This document shows, piece by piece, positions 8,024-16,812 of a DNA stretch of 64,000 nt. The notes below the pieces were generated by a model. The model saw only the letters and a list, made by a program, of their open reading frames with translations. It did no database searches and had not been told where the DNA came from. The stretch is from positions 124,001-188,000 of the forward strand of contig CAWEWG010000005.1 in NCBI GenBank assembly GCA_963812795.1. Reading direction: 5' to 3'. The number at the start of each line of letters is the position of its first letter. Positions within the stretch are counted from its first letter, which is position 1. The translations under genes and the position numbers were made by a program. This DNA is from Hyphomicrobium_A sp963812795 (GTDB lineage Bacteria > Pseudomonadota > Alphaproteobacteria > Rhizobiales > Hyphomicrobiaceae).

Positions 8024-8649
8024 AACTTCGCCAGCACCGCCTCGTCGGAGGTCGTCGGGCGGTTATCCCAGGCGCTGGCGATGGCCGGCACGATGCGCGA
8101 TGCCTCGTCGACCACCGTAAAGCGCACGTCGAGCCCCGGCCGGATGAAGGTATCCATCTTCATGTGGGTCAGAAGCGCGAGGAACGGCGTCCAGAAGCCG
8201 TCGATGTTAGCGACGACCACCGGCTTGGTATGCCTGCCGAGTTGTACCCATGTGAGCTGCTCGACCAGCTCCTCGAGCGTGCCGACGCCGCCCGGCAGGG
8301 CGACGAACGCGTCCGAGCGTTCGAACATCAGCCGTTTGCGCTCGTGCATGTCCTCGGTGACGATCATCTCGTCGACGTCGCGCATCATCGCTTCCTTCTC
8401 GACGAGAAAGCTTGGGATAATGCCGGTCACGCGACCGCCGTGGTCGAGCGTCGCGCGCGCGACCTCGCCCATGAGGCCGAGGCTGCCGCCGCCGTAGACG
8501 AGGCCGATGTTGTTAGCTGCAAAGGCGGAGCCGAGCGTCCGTGCAGCTTCTTTGTATGCTGGATTGCGCCCCAGGCCGGATCCGCAATAGACGCAGACGT
8601 TGCGTCCCGATCGGCCGACCCTCGCCCCGTTCACTCGTGTCTTGCTCAT
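8020..8649 (-). CDS. LOG family protein (cytokinin riboside 5'-monophosphate phosphoribohydrolase-like)
   Basis: The 209-residue product matches the TIGR00730/LOG family of Rossmann-fold nucleotide hydrolases. Signatures are VCVYCGSG near residue 18, YGGGSLGLMG near residue 53 and the catalytic PGGVGTLEE near residue 121, with the Arg/Lys-rich MHERKRLMF helix before it. Plant and bacterial LOG enzymes release free cytokinin base from its nucleotide; many bacterial members probably act on AMP or other nucleotides. It converges with and overlaps the DsbB-like gene by four bases. Confidence 0.88.
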   Translation of the reverse strand: MSKTRVNGARVGRSGRNVCVYCGSGLGRNPAYKEAARTLGSAFAANNIGLVYGGGSLGLMGEVARATLDHGGRVTGIIPSFLVEKEAMMRDVDEMIVTEDMHERKRLMFERSDAFVALPGGVGTLEELVEQLTWVQLGRHTKPVVVANIDGFWTPFLALLTHMKMDTFIRPGLDVRFTVVDEASRIVPAIASAWDNRPTTSDEAVLAKF

Positions 8650-8933
8650 TCAGAAGTCCGTTTCTTCTCTTCAACTTATCCCAGCGGGAACATCCAATAT
8701 GGGTATCGCGCCCGCGTGACAGCACAGCGTAGACGGCTTGCGAGCGTTAATTGCGGCGCCCCCGAGGTCGGTCGCCTCCCCGTTATCCGCCTTTTCGATG
8801 CCGGTTTGGCGCGTTGCCGGAGTTGTGCTTAATGGAACGCCGTGGCTAGGCGGCCGCCTCAGAGAACCGCCGTAAACAAAGGAAATCCCCGCCGTATTGG
8901 CGCGGCGAGGGAGAACGGGAGCGGAAAACGCCG

Positions 8934-10832
8934 ATGTCTAGTATGCGTTCCATTTTTATCCTGGCGCTGCTCAGCGCGCCGGGAGGCGTGGCTGCCGAGA
9001 ACGAGGCAACCCAGGTCTCGCCGCAGTTGCGCCAGCGCGCCGAGGATCTTGCCGGCGCCGCATCGAAACGCTTCACCGACCTTCTCGACGGTCGCCAGCG
9101 CACGGCCCAGGTCGCCCCTCAGACACCTGCCACCGAGAACAGTGGCACCTTTGCGCCGGTGTGGGACTGGCTGGCGCGTTCGGCGCAGGCCTATGACGAT
9201 GTCGTCATCACCAAGATGAAGGAAAAGGACGGCTGGACGGTCATCGTGCAGCGCAACGACAAGGCTCCTCCTCCGGCGGCGCAGACCACTCCCACGCCTG
9301 CGGAAGTTGAGGAGCCGCAGCGCGAACTGCACGGCTGGAGCGGCCTCGTCGAAGTCGTGCGCGACTGGCTGGCGCGTGCCAACCGTTCCTACCGCACCGA
9401 GATCGTCAAGCCGCTGCTAGAGCCGGTGCCCGGCGCCAAGCCGCCGTCCGAAATCGCCACGCAGCCGCCGCCGCCAGCGCCGCCCGCGCCCATGGGTGCG
9501 CCCCCTGCATCGGAGGCAACTGCCGGCGCAGGCAAGGATGATGCGGCCGCCGATCGCATCAAGCAGGAAGCCCAGGCCGCGGATACCAACCGCGCCATCG
9601 ACGAGACCGAGGCGAAGGGCAAGGCGGAAGACGAGAAGCGGCTCGCTGAGCAGGCGGCAGCTAAGCGCGCGGCGTCGGCTAACGCTAAACGCATCGCCGA
9701 TGAGGCGGCGCAGAAGCGTAGGGTTGGAGAGGATAAGCGGCTCGCGGCCGAAGCTAAGCGCAAGGCCGACGACGAGAAGCGCGTTGCCGCCGAAGCAGAA
9801 GCCAAGAAGGCCGACGAAGAAAAGCGCATCGCCGCTGAAGCGGCAGCCAGGCGCAAGGCCGACGACGAGAAGCGCGTTGCCGCCGAAGCCGAAGTCAAGA
9901 AGGTCGACGAAGAAAAGCGCGTCGCCGCCGAAGCCGAGGCAAAGCGCAAAGCCGACCACGAGAAGCGCGCCGCAGCAGAAGCCGAAGCCAAACGCAAGGC
10001 GGACGAAGAAAAGCGCATCGCAGCTGATGCGGCAGCCAAGCGCAAGGCGGACGACGTCAAGCGCGAGGCGGAAGCAGCCGACGCGGCCGAGCGCAGGGCC
10101 GTCGCGCAAGCCGAGGCCGAGGCCAAACGCCAGGCCGACATCGACGCCGATGCGACGCGGCGCTCGGAAGCTGCAGCGCGCGCCAGGGAGCGTGCCAGGG
10201 AGACAGCCCGAGCCGAGGCCATGCAGCCAGCGCCGGCAACCCCGCCGACGACGGTTACTTCGCCCGATGCGGCGCAACGCGCCACCACGCCGACGACGCC
10301 CTCTGTGAAAGCGCCGATGGCGGCCGGCGCCTCGACGTCACCTGGCGCCCCTGCAGGTGAGAACTCCGCCGTCGCCAAAGCGCCGTCTGCTCCGGAGCGG
10401 AAACCGAAGGCACCCGAGCCCGTGCGTGAGGCAACGCCGAAGGCGCGCGAGGAGGCTGCCGAGGTGGCGCCGGCTGCCGTCGCCAAGAAGAAGGCGGTCA
10501 AGAGCGCAGCCGCCAAACGGCTGAGCGGCAAGAAACAGGCGAGCGCCTATCGTCACAAGCGCGCGCATGCCCACAAGAAGCACCGCAAGCCACGCTATGC
10601 CTATGCTCACGGTCGCAAGCACCGCGCCTATGCGACCGAGGTCGTCTATGTCGACCGTCGCTGCGATTGCCGGTGTGGCCGCGTGTTCCGGGAGCCGCGC
10701 AAACGCCGTCACGCCCGTTGGCATGCCTCGGCACCGCGCCACGTCTACACCGAGCGGGCGTATCGCGTTCGGCCGCTCAAGCATCGGCGCGGTAGCCTTA
10801 TCCATCGGCACGGGCGCCACTATATTCGCTAG
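8934..10832 (+). CDS. long exported Lys/Glu/Ala-rich coiled-coil protein with basic tail
   Basis: This 632-residue protein starts with a signal peptide (SIFILALLSAPGGVAA). Residues 60-170 hold two related short segments, VWDWLARSAQAY and VRDWLARANRSY. A Pro/Ala linker leads into a helix of roughly 200 residues built from repeats of the type AAEAEAKRKADEEKR, resembling the TolA middle domain. After a Pro/Ala/Thr linker the last 110 residues are very basic, rich in His, Arg and Tyr, and contain CDCRCG. No catalytic motif is visible. Length, charge and export suggest a cell-envelope structural or spanning protein; I cannot name it. The antisense frames here are composition artefacts. Confidence 0.8.
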   Translation: MSSMRSIFILALLSAPGGVAAENEATQVSPQLRQRAEDLAGAASKRFTDLLDGRQRTAQVAPQTPATENSGTFAPVWDWLARSAQAYDDVVITKMKEKDGWTVIVQRNDKAPPPAAQTTPTPAEVEEPQRELHGWSGLVEVVRDWLARANRSYRTEIVKPLLEPVPGAKPPSEIATQPPPPAPPAPMGAPPASEATAGAGKDDAAADRIKQEAQAADTNRAIDETEAKGKAEDEKRLAEQAAAKRAASANAKRIADEAAQKRRVGEDKRLAAEAKRKADDEKRVAAEAEAKKADEEKRIAAEAAARRKADDEKRVAAEAEVKKVDEEKRVAAEAEAKRKADHEKRAAAEAEAKRKADEEKRIAADAAAKRKADDVKREAEAADAAERRAVAQAEAEAKRQADIDADATRRSEAAARARERARETARAEAMQPAPATPPTTVTSPDAAQRATTPTTPSVKAPMAAGASTSPGAPAGENSAVAKAPSAPERKPKAPEPVREATPKAREEAAEVAPAAVAKKKAVKSAAAKRLSGKKQASAYRHKRAHAHKKHRKPRYAYAHGRKHRAYATEVVYVDRRCDCRCGRVFREPRKRRHARWHASAPRHVYTERAYRVRPLKHRRGSLIHRHGRHYIR

Positions 10833-10941
10833 GGCCAGGCAAAAACGGCGTGAGCCCGAAGAGGGTCCGTAGCCCACTGGCTTTGGCGCGGCGTCATCAT
10901 CGGCGTGCGGCTTCCAACGGATTCAGCAACCAGCAGGTCTC

Positions 10942-12882
10942 ATGTCGTTTCCTCCCGCGATACCCGCCGCTCCCAGCGACGAACGCGAGGAGGCCTATCT
11001 GGCATCGCGCGCCAGTCACTGGGAGGTGTTCCGCGGACTGCTGCCGCTCGTGTGGCCCCAGAACCGTCCTGACCTGCGCGCGCGCGTGGTGCTCGCTTTC
11101 GGCGTGTTGCTGATCGCCAAGCTCGTCACCGTCGCGGTGCCGGTATTCTACAAGGACGCGACCGACATGCTGGCCGCGACCGCTGGTTCAGGCGGCATCG
11201 GTGCCAGCCAGGGCATCGCGCTGGGCATCGTGATGCTGATCCTTGCGTACGGAACGGGCCGCGTCGTCATGATGGGGCTGACGCAAATTCGCGACGTGAT
11301 CTTCACCGAGGTCGGCCAGAACGCTGTCCGCCAACTCAACAACCGCACGTTCGAACACTTGCACCGGCTGTCACTTCGCTTTCACCTCGAGCGGCGCACC
11401 GGCGGGCTGTCGCGTGTGATTGAGCGGGCGACGCGTGGCGTCGAGCTCATCATCCGCATGGGCATCCTCAACGTCGTGCCGACGGCGCTCGAGCTGGCGC
11501 TCGTGTGCGGCATGCTGCTGTACTATTTCGACTGGCGCTACGTCGCCATCATGCTGGCAACGGTCGCCGCCTACATGTGGTTCACGTTCTCGGCGTCCGA
11601 GCGGCGCATCGCCATCCGGCGCGAGATGAACGACAGCGACACCGAGGCCAACACCAAGGCCATCGACAGCCTTCTGAACTTCGAAACGGTGAAGTACTTC
11701 GGCAACGAGGAGCTGGAAGCGCGGCGCTTCGACACCTCGATGGCGCGCTATGAGCAGGCCGCAATCAAGACTTTCCGCTCCCTCGGCGTGCTCAACACGG
11801 GCCAAGCGCTGATTTTCACCATTGGCATGACCGCGTGCATGCTTCTCGCAGCGCGCGGCATCGTCGTCGGCGGTCACACGATCGGCGAGTTCGTGATGAT
11901 CAACGCCCTGCTCATCCAGCTCTACATGCCCCTCAACTTCATGGGCATGGTGTATCGCGAAATCAAACAAGGTCTGGTCGACCTCGAGTCGATGTTCGCG
12001 CTGCTCGAGGAGCGCCCCGAAATCAAGGACAAGCCCGGCGCCAAGCCGCTCGTCGTCAACGAGGGCGAGATCCGCTTCGACAACGTGACCTTTGCCTATG
12101 AGGCCGGCCGCCGACAGGTGCTGAAAAACGTCTCCTTCGAGGTTCCGGCGGGCCAGATGGTGGCCATCGTCGGCCCTTCCGGCGCCGGTAAATCGACGAT
12201 CGGCCGCATCCTCTTCCGCTTCTACGACATCGAGGCGGGGCGCGTGACGATAGACGGCCAGGACATCCGCGACGTCACGCAGAAGAGCTTGCGCCTGGCG
12301 ATCGGCGTCGTGCCGCAGGACAGCGTGCTGTTCAACGACACGATCTTCTACAACATCAAATATGGGCGTCCGGATGCGACCGACGAGGAGGTTTACGCAG
12401 CGGCGCGTCTGGCGCAGATCGACGCCTTCATCCGCACTCTACCGCTTGGCTACAAGACCATGGTCGGCGAACGCGGTTTGAAGCTGTCGGGCGGCGAGAA
12501 GCAGCGTGTCGCCATTGCCCGCACCATACTCAAGGGGCCGCCTATTCTCATTCTCGACGAGGCGACGAGTGCGCTCGACAGCCACACCGAGAAGGAGATC
12601 CAGGACGCGCTGGATCAGGTGGCGCGCAACCGCACTTCCCTCGTCATCGCTCACCGGCTGTCGACGATCGTGCACGCCGACAACATCCTGGTGCTCGACA
12701 AGGGGCGCGTGGTCGAGCAGGGGACGCATGCCGCGCTGATGGCTGAAGGCGGTCTCTATGCCAGCTTGTGGACGCGGCAGCGCCAAGCCGAGAAGGCGCG
12801 CGAAGATTTGGCGCACGCGCTCGAGGATGCCGAGCAAGCCGGGGTTCGCGCCGAGGATATTCGCCTGATGACGGCGAAGTAG
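10942..12882 (+). CDS. ABC exporter of the Atm1/HMT1 type (ATP-binding and membrane domains fused)
   Basis: The 646-residue half-transporter has an N-terminal six-helix domain (about 50-340) and a C-terminal nucleotide-binding domain. Walker A is GPSGAGKST near residue 412, the ABC signature LSGGEKQRVAIAR near residue 516, Walker B ILILDEATSALD follows, and the H-loop is in VIAHRLST. The N-terminal text LVWPQNRPDLRARVV and the ATDML stretch match the Atm1 branch of alphaproteobacteria, which exports glutathione-linked sulfur or metal compounds and supports cytosolic Fe-S biogenesis or metal tolerance. Stands alone on the plus strand. Confidence 0.87.
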   Translation: MSFPPAIPAAPSDEREEAYLASRASHWEVFRGLLPLVWPQNRPDLRARVVLAFGVLLIAKLVTVAVPVFYKDATDMLAATAGSGGIGASQGIALGIVMLILAYGTGRVVMMGLTQIRDVIFTEVGQNAVRQLNNRTFEHLHRLSLRFHLERRTGGLSRVIERATRGVELIIRMGILNVVPTALELALVCGMLLYYFDWRYVAIMLATVAAYMWFTFSASERRIAIRREMNDSDTEANTKAIDSLLNFETVKYFGNEELEARRFDTSMARYEQAAIKTFRSLGVLNTGQALIFTIGMTACMLLAARGIVVGGHTIGEFVMINALLIQLYMPLNFMGMVYREIKQGLVDLESMFALLEERPEIKDKPGAKPLVVNEGEIRFDNVTFAYEAGRRQVLKNVSFEVPAGQMVAIVGPSGAGKSTIGRILFRFYDIEAGRVTIDGQDIRDVTQKSLRLAIGVVPQDSVLFNDTIFYNIKYGRPDATDEEVYAAARLAQIDAFIRTLPLGYKTMVGERGLKLSGGEKQRVAIARTILKGPPILILDEATSALDSHTEKEIQDALDQVARNRTSLVIAHRLSTIVHADNILVLDKGRVVEQGTHAALMAEGGLYASLWTRQRQAEKAREDLAHALEDAEQAGVRAEDIRLMTAK

Positions 12883-12891
12883 GAAGAGGGA

Positions 12892-12915
12892 GCCGGCCGC
12901 GGGAGGGCGGCCGGC
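12892..12915. terminator. GC-rich hairpin between convergent genes
   Basis: GCCGGCCGC pairs perfectly with GCGGCCGGC around a six-base loop, ten bases after the ABC exporter stop and upstream of the convergent pseudoazurin stop. There is no T-tract, so it may be a weak or Rho-assisted terminator. Confidence 0.4.
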
Positions 12916-12979
12916 ACAGTGCAGACGGAAGACCGGGTGCCATCCAGGGAGTCCGACTGCACCGATGGAAAGTCGTTGG

Positions 12980-13420
12980 CTACTTCACCTGCGCGGCGAG
13001 CTCCTCCCAGCGTTTCTTGGCGCCGCCGGGGGCCTTGAAGGCGGTGAACTGGTCTTTGTTGGTCGGCTCTCCTGCAACGATGATCGCCACCATGCCCATC
13101 GTGTAGTGCGGGTGGCATTTCACGCCGTAGATGCCGGGCTTCGCGGCAACGAACTCGGTGTCTTGGTTCATCTCGCCCTTGAACGGCTCGACGCCCTCGG
13201 GCCATACCTCGGTGATCGATTCGGCGTTGTGGTTCTTGTCGACGAGAACGAACTTCACCGTGTCGCCGGGCTCTACCTTCAAGAAATCCGGCTCGAACAC
13301 CATGAACTTGCCTTTGCCATTGGTGTTCTTGATCTTGATCTCGTGCTCGGCGGCAACGGCGAGCGAACTCGCTGCGGCCAGCACCAGCGCTGCGAGTGCG
13401 CCGTTCTTCAAAAACCTCAT
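12980..13420 (-). CDS. pseudoazurin, periplasmic blue copper protein
   Basis: The 146-residue precursor has a signal peptide ending at AVAA (residue 24). Copper ligands are His64, Cys102, His105 and Met110. Subtracting the signal gives His40, Cys78, His81 and Met86, exactly the pseudoazurin numbering. Pseudoazurin is a small periplasmic electron carrier, classically donating to copper nitrite reductase or nitrous oxide reductase; it can also serve other periplasmic dehydrogenases. The longer frame to 13531 is not needed. A near-consensus promoter lies just upstream, and the sulfur-oxidation genes are close by. Confidence 0.9.
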   Translation of the reverse strand: MRFLKNGALAALVLAAASSLAVAAEHEIKIKNTNGKGKFMVFEPDFLKVEPGDTVKFVLVDKNHNAESITEVWPEGVEPFKGEMNQDTEFVAAKPGIYGVKCHPHYTMGMVAIIVAGEPTNKDQFTAFKAPGGAKKRWEELAAQVK

Positions 13421-13454
13421 CGTGACGTTTCCCCGTGAGTTTCTATACGCATAA

Positions 13455-13482
13455 AGTATAGAAACAGACGTGTGCCTGTCAA
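13455..13482 (-). promoter_or_regulatory. sigma70-type promoter of the pseudoazurin gene
   Basis: On the minus strand TTGACA (complement of 13477-13482) and TATACT (complement of 13455-13460) are separated by 16 bases. Both boxes are at or one base from consensus, and transcription would start about 25-30 bases upstream of the ATG at 13420. No FNR-type TTGA-N6-TCAA box was seen. Confidence 0.65.
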
Positions 13483-13629
13483 CGCAGGAGACATTGCCGA
13501 CGCGAGGCAAATTGTCCGCGTGCCGCCGCACTCATCGCTCGAGCGCGCTCGCGCACCTTTGCTTCGTTCTAAGGTAGGGTGACGAGCGGCGGCCGTTGGA
13601 GGCCGGGGCCAGCGGACGGGGCGTCATCA

Positions 13630-14382
13630 ATGCGGCAGCAACTCAAGGCCTCGCTCGAAGCCGCCGCGCGCCAGCTTCGTTCCGCTATCGGCCCTGCTGC
13701 GATGCTCGTTGGCCGCGTCGTGCTGCTTGCGTGGGAGTTTGTGCGTCCGGTCGTCATACTCGTGATCAACGTCCTCGCCGCGCTCATCCTCCTCTTCGAG
13801 GAATGGGGATGGCGACCCCTATCGGCGCTGATGGCGCGCCTGGCTCGCTTTCGGCTGTGGGCGCTGACCGAGCTGTGGGTCGCCGGACTACCCCCCTATG
13901 GGGCGTTGCTCACGCTCGCCGTGCCCAGCGTCATTCTCATCCCGGCCAAGCTGCTCGGCGTCTATCTACTCGCCACCGGCCACTTCGTAACCGCCGGGAT
14001 GATCATCGTCGCTGCCAAGCTCGCCTCGACGGCGCTCATCGCCCGCATCTTTCTGCTCACCAAGCCGGCACTGATGCAGATCCCGTGGTTCGCGTATGCC
14101 TACGGGGTCTTCGTGCCTTGGCAGGAGGCGCTATTCGCCGGCATCCGCGCGTCATGGCCGTGGCGCTATGGCCGCATCATCAAGTGGCGGGTGAAGAACT
14201 ACGGGCGGACCGTTTGGCTCTCGCTGCGTCCGCGTATCGAAGCGCAGTGGCGTGAACTGAAGTCGAAGCTGCAGGCGCTGGGCCGCAGTCTGCGCGCGGT
14301 CTTGCAGGACCTCTATGCGCGCGCCTCACCACCGCGCCGGCGCGAGCCGCGCCGACTGCCGCCGCCCGACGCTCATCCTTAG
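13630..14382 (+). CDS. multi-pass membrane protein of unknown function
   Basis: The 250-residue protein has several hydrophobic stretches (about 22-55, 95-120 and 128-150) and a basic C-terminal tail (RRREPRRLPPP). Conserved-looking text is AVPSVILIPAKLLGVYLL and LTKPALMQIPWFAYAYG. I do not recognise a named family; similar proteins are annotated only as hypothetical in related genera, as far as I recall. The ATG at 13630 is preferred over the in-frame start at 13579, whose extra residues are Gly/Pro-rich and unlikely to be coding. Its stop overlaps the convergent soxZ stop. Confidence 0.7.
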   Translation: MRQQLKASLEAAARQLRSAIGPAAMLVGRVVLLAWEFVRPVVILVINVLAALILLFEEWGWRPLSALMARLARFRLWALTELWVAGLPPYGALLTLAVPSVILIPAKLLGVYLLATGHFVTAGMIIVAAKLASTALIARIFLLTKPALMQIPWFAYAYGVFVPWQEALFAGIRASWPWRYGRIIKWRVKNYGRTVWLSLRPRIEAQWRELKSKLQALGRSLRAVLQDLYARASPPRRREPRRLPPPDAHP

Positions 14383-14705
14383 GCGACACTCAGCGGCACT
14401 CTCTCGACCGTCGTCGTTCCGCCGTCGTCAAGCCAGGTTAGCGTCAGTGTGCCGGGGCCGGGCACTTTCATGAAGAAAGCGATGTAGGGATTGGCGGCGA
14501 TTCCCGAGCCGAGTGTCGCCGAGAACACCTCCTGGCCTTCGAAGCTTGCCGTGAACGTATGGATGATGTCGCGCGGCACGATCTTACCGGACGGATCCTT
14601 GCGATTGCCCGTTTCCATGATGTGCGTTGCCAGCGTCTTGATCTCGATCAGCTCCCCGGCGTTGATCGCCTCGGGGATCTTGATGCGCGGCGGCTTCTTC
14701 ATCAT
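14379..14705 (-). CDS. soxZ: SoxZ, thiosulfate-oxidation carrier subunit
   Basis: The 108-residue product matches SoxZ: PRIKIPEAINAGELIEIKTLATHIMETG at the start (shown here only in outline), the FTASFEGQEVFSA strand and the immunoglobulin-like end with LTLTWLDDGG. SoxZ partners SoxY, the protein that carries sulfur intermediates on a C-terminal Cys during periplasmic thiosulfate or sulfide oxidation. GAGGAG seven bases upstream supports the tandem ATGs at 14705/14702. It lies 13 bases after soxY and is surely co-transcribed with it. Confidence 0.9.
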   Translation of the reverse strand: MMKKPPRIKIPEAINAGELIEIKTLATHIMETGNRKDPSGKIVPRDIIHTFTASFEGQEVFSATLGSGIAANPYIAFFMKVPGPGTLTLTWLDDGGTTTVERVPLSVA

Positions 14706-14718
14706 CTCGTGGCGCTCC

Positions 14719-15213
14719 TCAGATGCCGCAGCCGCCAACTTTCACGTCGACCTTACGTCGCGTGATGAGCACGCTGCCATCGCTCAGCTCGGCGATGGCA
14801 ACGACGTCCTGCGTCTTGGCGAGGCGCATGCGGCTGGTGACAGAAGCCTTCCCCGACAGACTGGTAAAGCGGAAGGTGGCGACGGCAGCCCGCGGGTTCG
14901 CCGTCGACAGGATGTGCACGGCCTTGACGTGGCTCACTGCCGTCATCGGGCTATCGACTGATAGTGCGACGGGCACGTAGTCGCCGTTGTCGACGGTCTC
15001 AGGAAGGTCGAGTGTCAAGCCGCGGTCGCGCGGGATCCCCTTGCCGAGAAGCGCCTCCAGCGCCGCCTTGAACTCGGCTGACTCGGCCGCGCTCGGCTCG
15101 GCGTGCGCGTGGGGTATGCGATGCAGCACGGTAAGCAGCGCCGCAGCCGCACCGCCTCCGAGCAGAACTGTTCGCCGGTCGCGCATCCTATGGTCGTTAC
15201 CCCGCTGTTTCAT
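14719..15213 (-). CDS. soxY: SoxY, sulfur-carrier protein
   Basis: The 164-residue precursor has a twin-arginine signal (RDRRTVLLGGGAAAALL) and the SoxY core, and ends in VKVGGCGI. Family members carry substrate on the Cys of a terminal GGCGG; here the last residue is Ile instead of Gly but the Cys and its flanking Gly residues remain. SoxYZ exports as a pair through Tat. No soxXA, soxB or soxCD genes are in the window. A shorter start at MRDRRTV (residue 10) is possible. Confidence 0.88.
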   Translation of the reverse strand: MKQRGNDHRMRDRRTVLLGGGAAAALLTVLHRIPHAHAEPSAAESAEFKAALEALLGKGIPRDRGLTLDLPETVDNGDYVPVALSVDSPMTAVSHVKAVHILSTANPRAAVATFRFTSLSGKASVTSRMRLAKTQDVVAIAELSDGSVLITRRKVDVKVGGCGI

Positions 15214-15299
15214 GCATCTCTACAAAGGGTAAGTTGCCGGACATTCCGGGCTGGGCGTACGATAGGGGTAACGACGGGCCGGCAACAAGGCACCACGAC

Positions 15300-16616
15300 A
15301 TGATCGATCGTAGGGAGTTCGGGCGGCTGCTCGGGGCAGCGGCGTTGGCCTCGGCTGGTTCGGGCCTTATCGGACGTCCGGCCGTTGCGCAGAGGAGCGC
15401 CAAGGTCGTCATCGTTGGCGGCGGGGCAGGGGGCGGCACCGTAGCGCGCATCCTCAAGACGGAGGCCCCGGACCTTGACGTTACCGTCATCGAAGCGCGC
15501 CCCGTCTATACGACGTGCTTCAACTCCAATCATTTTTTCGGCGGCTTCCGCACCTTCGCTTCGCTGCAGCAAAGCTACGACGGCCTGAAGAAACTCGGCA
15601 TTGACGTCGTCAACGACCTGGCGACGGCGATCGACGCCGGCAAGAAAAACGTGACCCTCGCGGGCGGGCAGGCGCTGGCCTACGACCGCCTCGTCCTGTC
15701 ACCCGGCATCGACTTCAACTACGCGGCCATCGAAGGGTACTCGGCCGAAGCCGCGGAAATCATGCCGCACGCATGGAAGGCCGGCCCGCAGACCCTGCTG
15801 CTGATGAAGCAGCTCGAGGCCATGGACGATGGCGGCGTCGTCGTCATGACCGTGCCGGGCAATCCATACCGCTGCCCGCCGGGCCCCTACGAGCGGGCTT
15901 GCATGATCGGGCACTTCCTCAAGACGCACAAACCGAAGTCGAAGCTCGTCATTTTCGATGCCAAGCCGACGTTCTCCAAACAAGGAGCGTTCGAGGAAGC
16001 GTTCGAAAAGTACTATGCCGGAATTATCGACCTGAACCTGACGAACGAGATCGACAACTTCGACGTTGTCCGCGTCGATCCAAAAGCGTTGGAGGTGGAG
16101 ACGAAGTCCGGCATCAAGCTCAAGGGTGCCGTCGTCAACGTCATTCCGCCGCAGACCGCGGGAAACATTGCCGCCAAAGCCGGGTGCACCGAAGGCGCCT
16201 GGTGTCCGATCCGGCCGCAGAACTTCATGTCGACCAAGGTCGGGGGCATTTACGTCATCGGCGATTCTGCCATCGCCGCCGAGATGCCGAAGTCGGCCTT
16301 TTCCGCCAATAGCCAAGGCCGCGTCGTAGCCGCCGACCTGCTTGCCGATTTGAAGGGTGGCGATCCCGTCGTCGCCCGCTACCGCAACACATGCTGGTCG
16401 CTCCTCGCCGCAGAGGACAGCATCAAGATCGGCGCCGACTACACGCCGGGCGACAAGGACGGTAAGCCGATCCTGGTGCCGCACGACCCCTTCATCTCCC
16501 AGAAGGGGGAGGGGCCGGAACTGCGGCGCAAGAACTACGCCGAGAGCCTCGCCTGGTACCACGCCATCATCTCGGACGCCTTCAACGATCAGGCTGCGCT
16601 GACCCACAAGGGCTGA
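15300..16616 (+). CDS. FccB/SoxF-type flavoprotein (sulfide dehydrogenase, FAD subunit)
   Basis: The 438-residue precursor has a Tat signal (DRREFGRLLGAAALASAGS), an FAD-binding Rossmann motif VVIVGGGAGGGTVA near residue 36, a CFNSN motif and the YRCPPGPYERACMIGHF segment, whose Cys residues fit the redox cysteines of flavocytochrome c sulfide dehydrogenase and sulfide:quinone oxidoreductases. The flavin-proximal VIGDSA motif is near residue 322. Such proteins oxidise sulfide in the periplasm and pass electrons to a cytochrome c subunit, which is not adjacent here. It is divergent from soxYZ, so the 86-base gap probably holds both promoters. Confidence 0.87.
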   Translation: MIDRREFGRLLGAAALASAGSGLIGRPAVAQRSAKVVIVGGGAGGGTVARILKTEAPDLDVTVIEARPVYTTCFNSNHFFGGFRTFASLQQSYDGLKKLGIDVVNDLATAIDAGKKNVTLAGGQALAYDRLVLSPGIDFNYAAIEGYSAEAAEIMPHAWKAGPQTLLLMKQLEAMDDGGVVVMTVPGNPYRCPPGPYERACMIGHFLKTHKPKSKLVIFDAKPTFSKQGAFEEAFEKYYAGIIDLNLTNEIDNFDVVRVDPKALEVETKSGIKLKGAVVNVIPPQTAGNIAAKAGCTEGAWCPIRPQNFMSTKVGGIYVIGDSAIAAEMPKSAFSANSQGRVVAADLLADLKGGDPVVARYRNTCWSLLAAEDSIKIGADYTPGDKDGKPILVPHDPFISQKGEGPELRRKNYAESLAWYHAIISDAFNDQAALTHKG

Positions 16617-16812
16617 CGCGAGCCAGAGCTCGTTGAAGTCGGCTGCTCACCAACGGAATCTACAAACGTCCCAACGATCAGAACGCTGAGTTAATTGGAT
16701 CGGCGTATATGGAGACGAACGGCTGTTCCCCAGGGAACACCGATCTAGTTGAGGCCCGGCTAGGGTTGCGGCTTGGCTAAAAGTGGGGGTGATAGCAGGC
16801 GGTACCCTCTTC

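Noticed and set aside
9389..10531. 380-residue minus-strand frame opposite the coiled-coil protein
   Set aside because: It is a Ser/Ala-rich composition shadow of the repeated Lys/Glu/Ala codons on the plus strand and has no domain.
11371..11970. 199-residue minus-strand frame opposite the Atm1-type exporter
   Set aside because: Shadow of the membrane domain; no start signal or domain.
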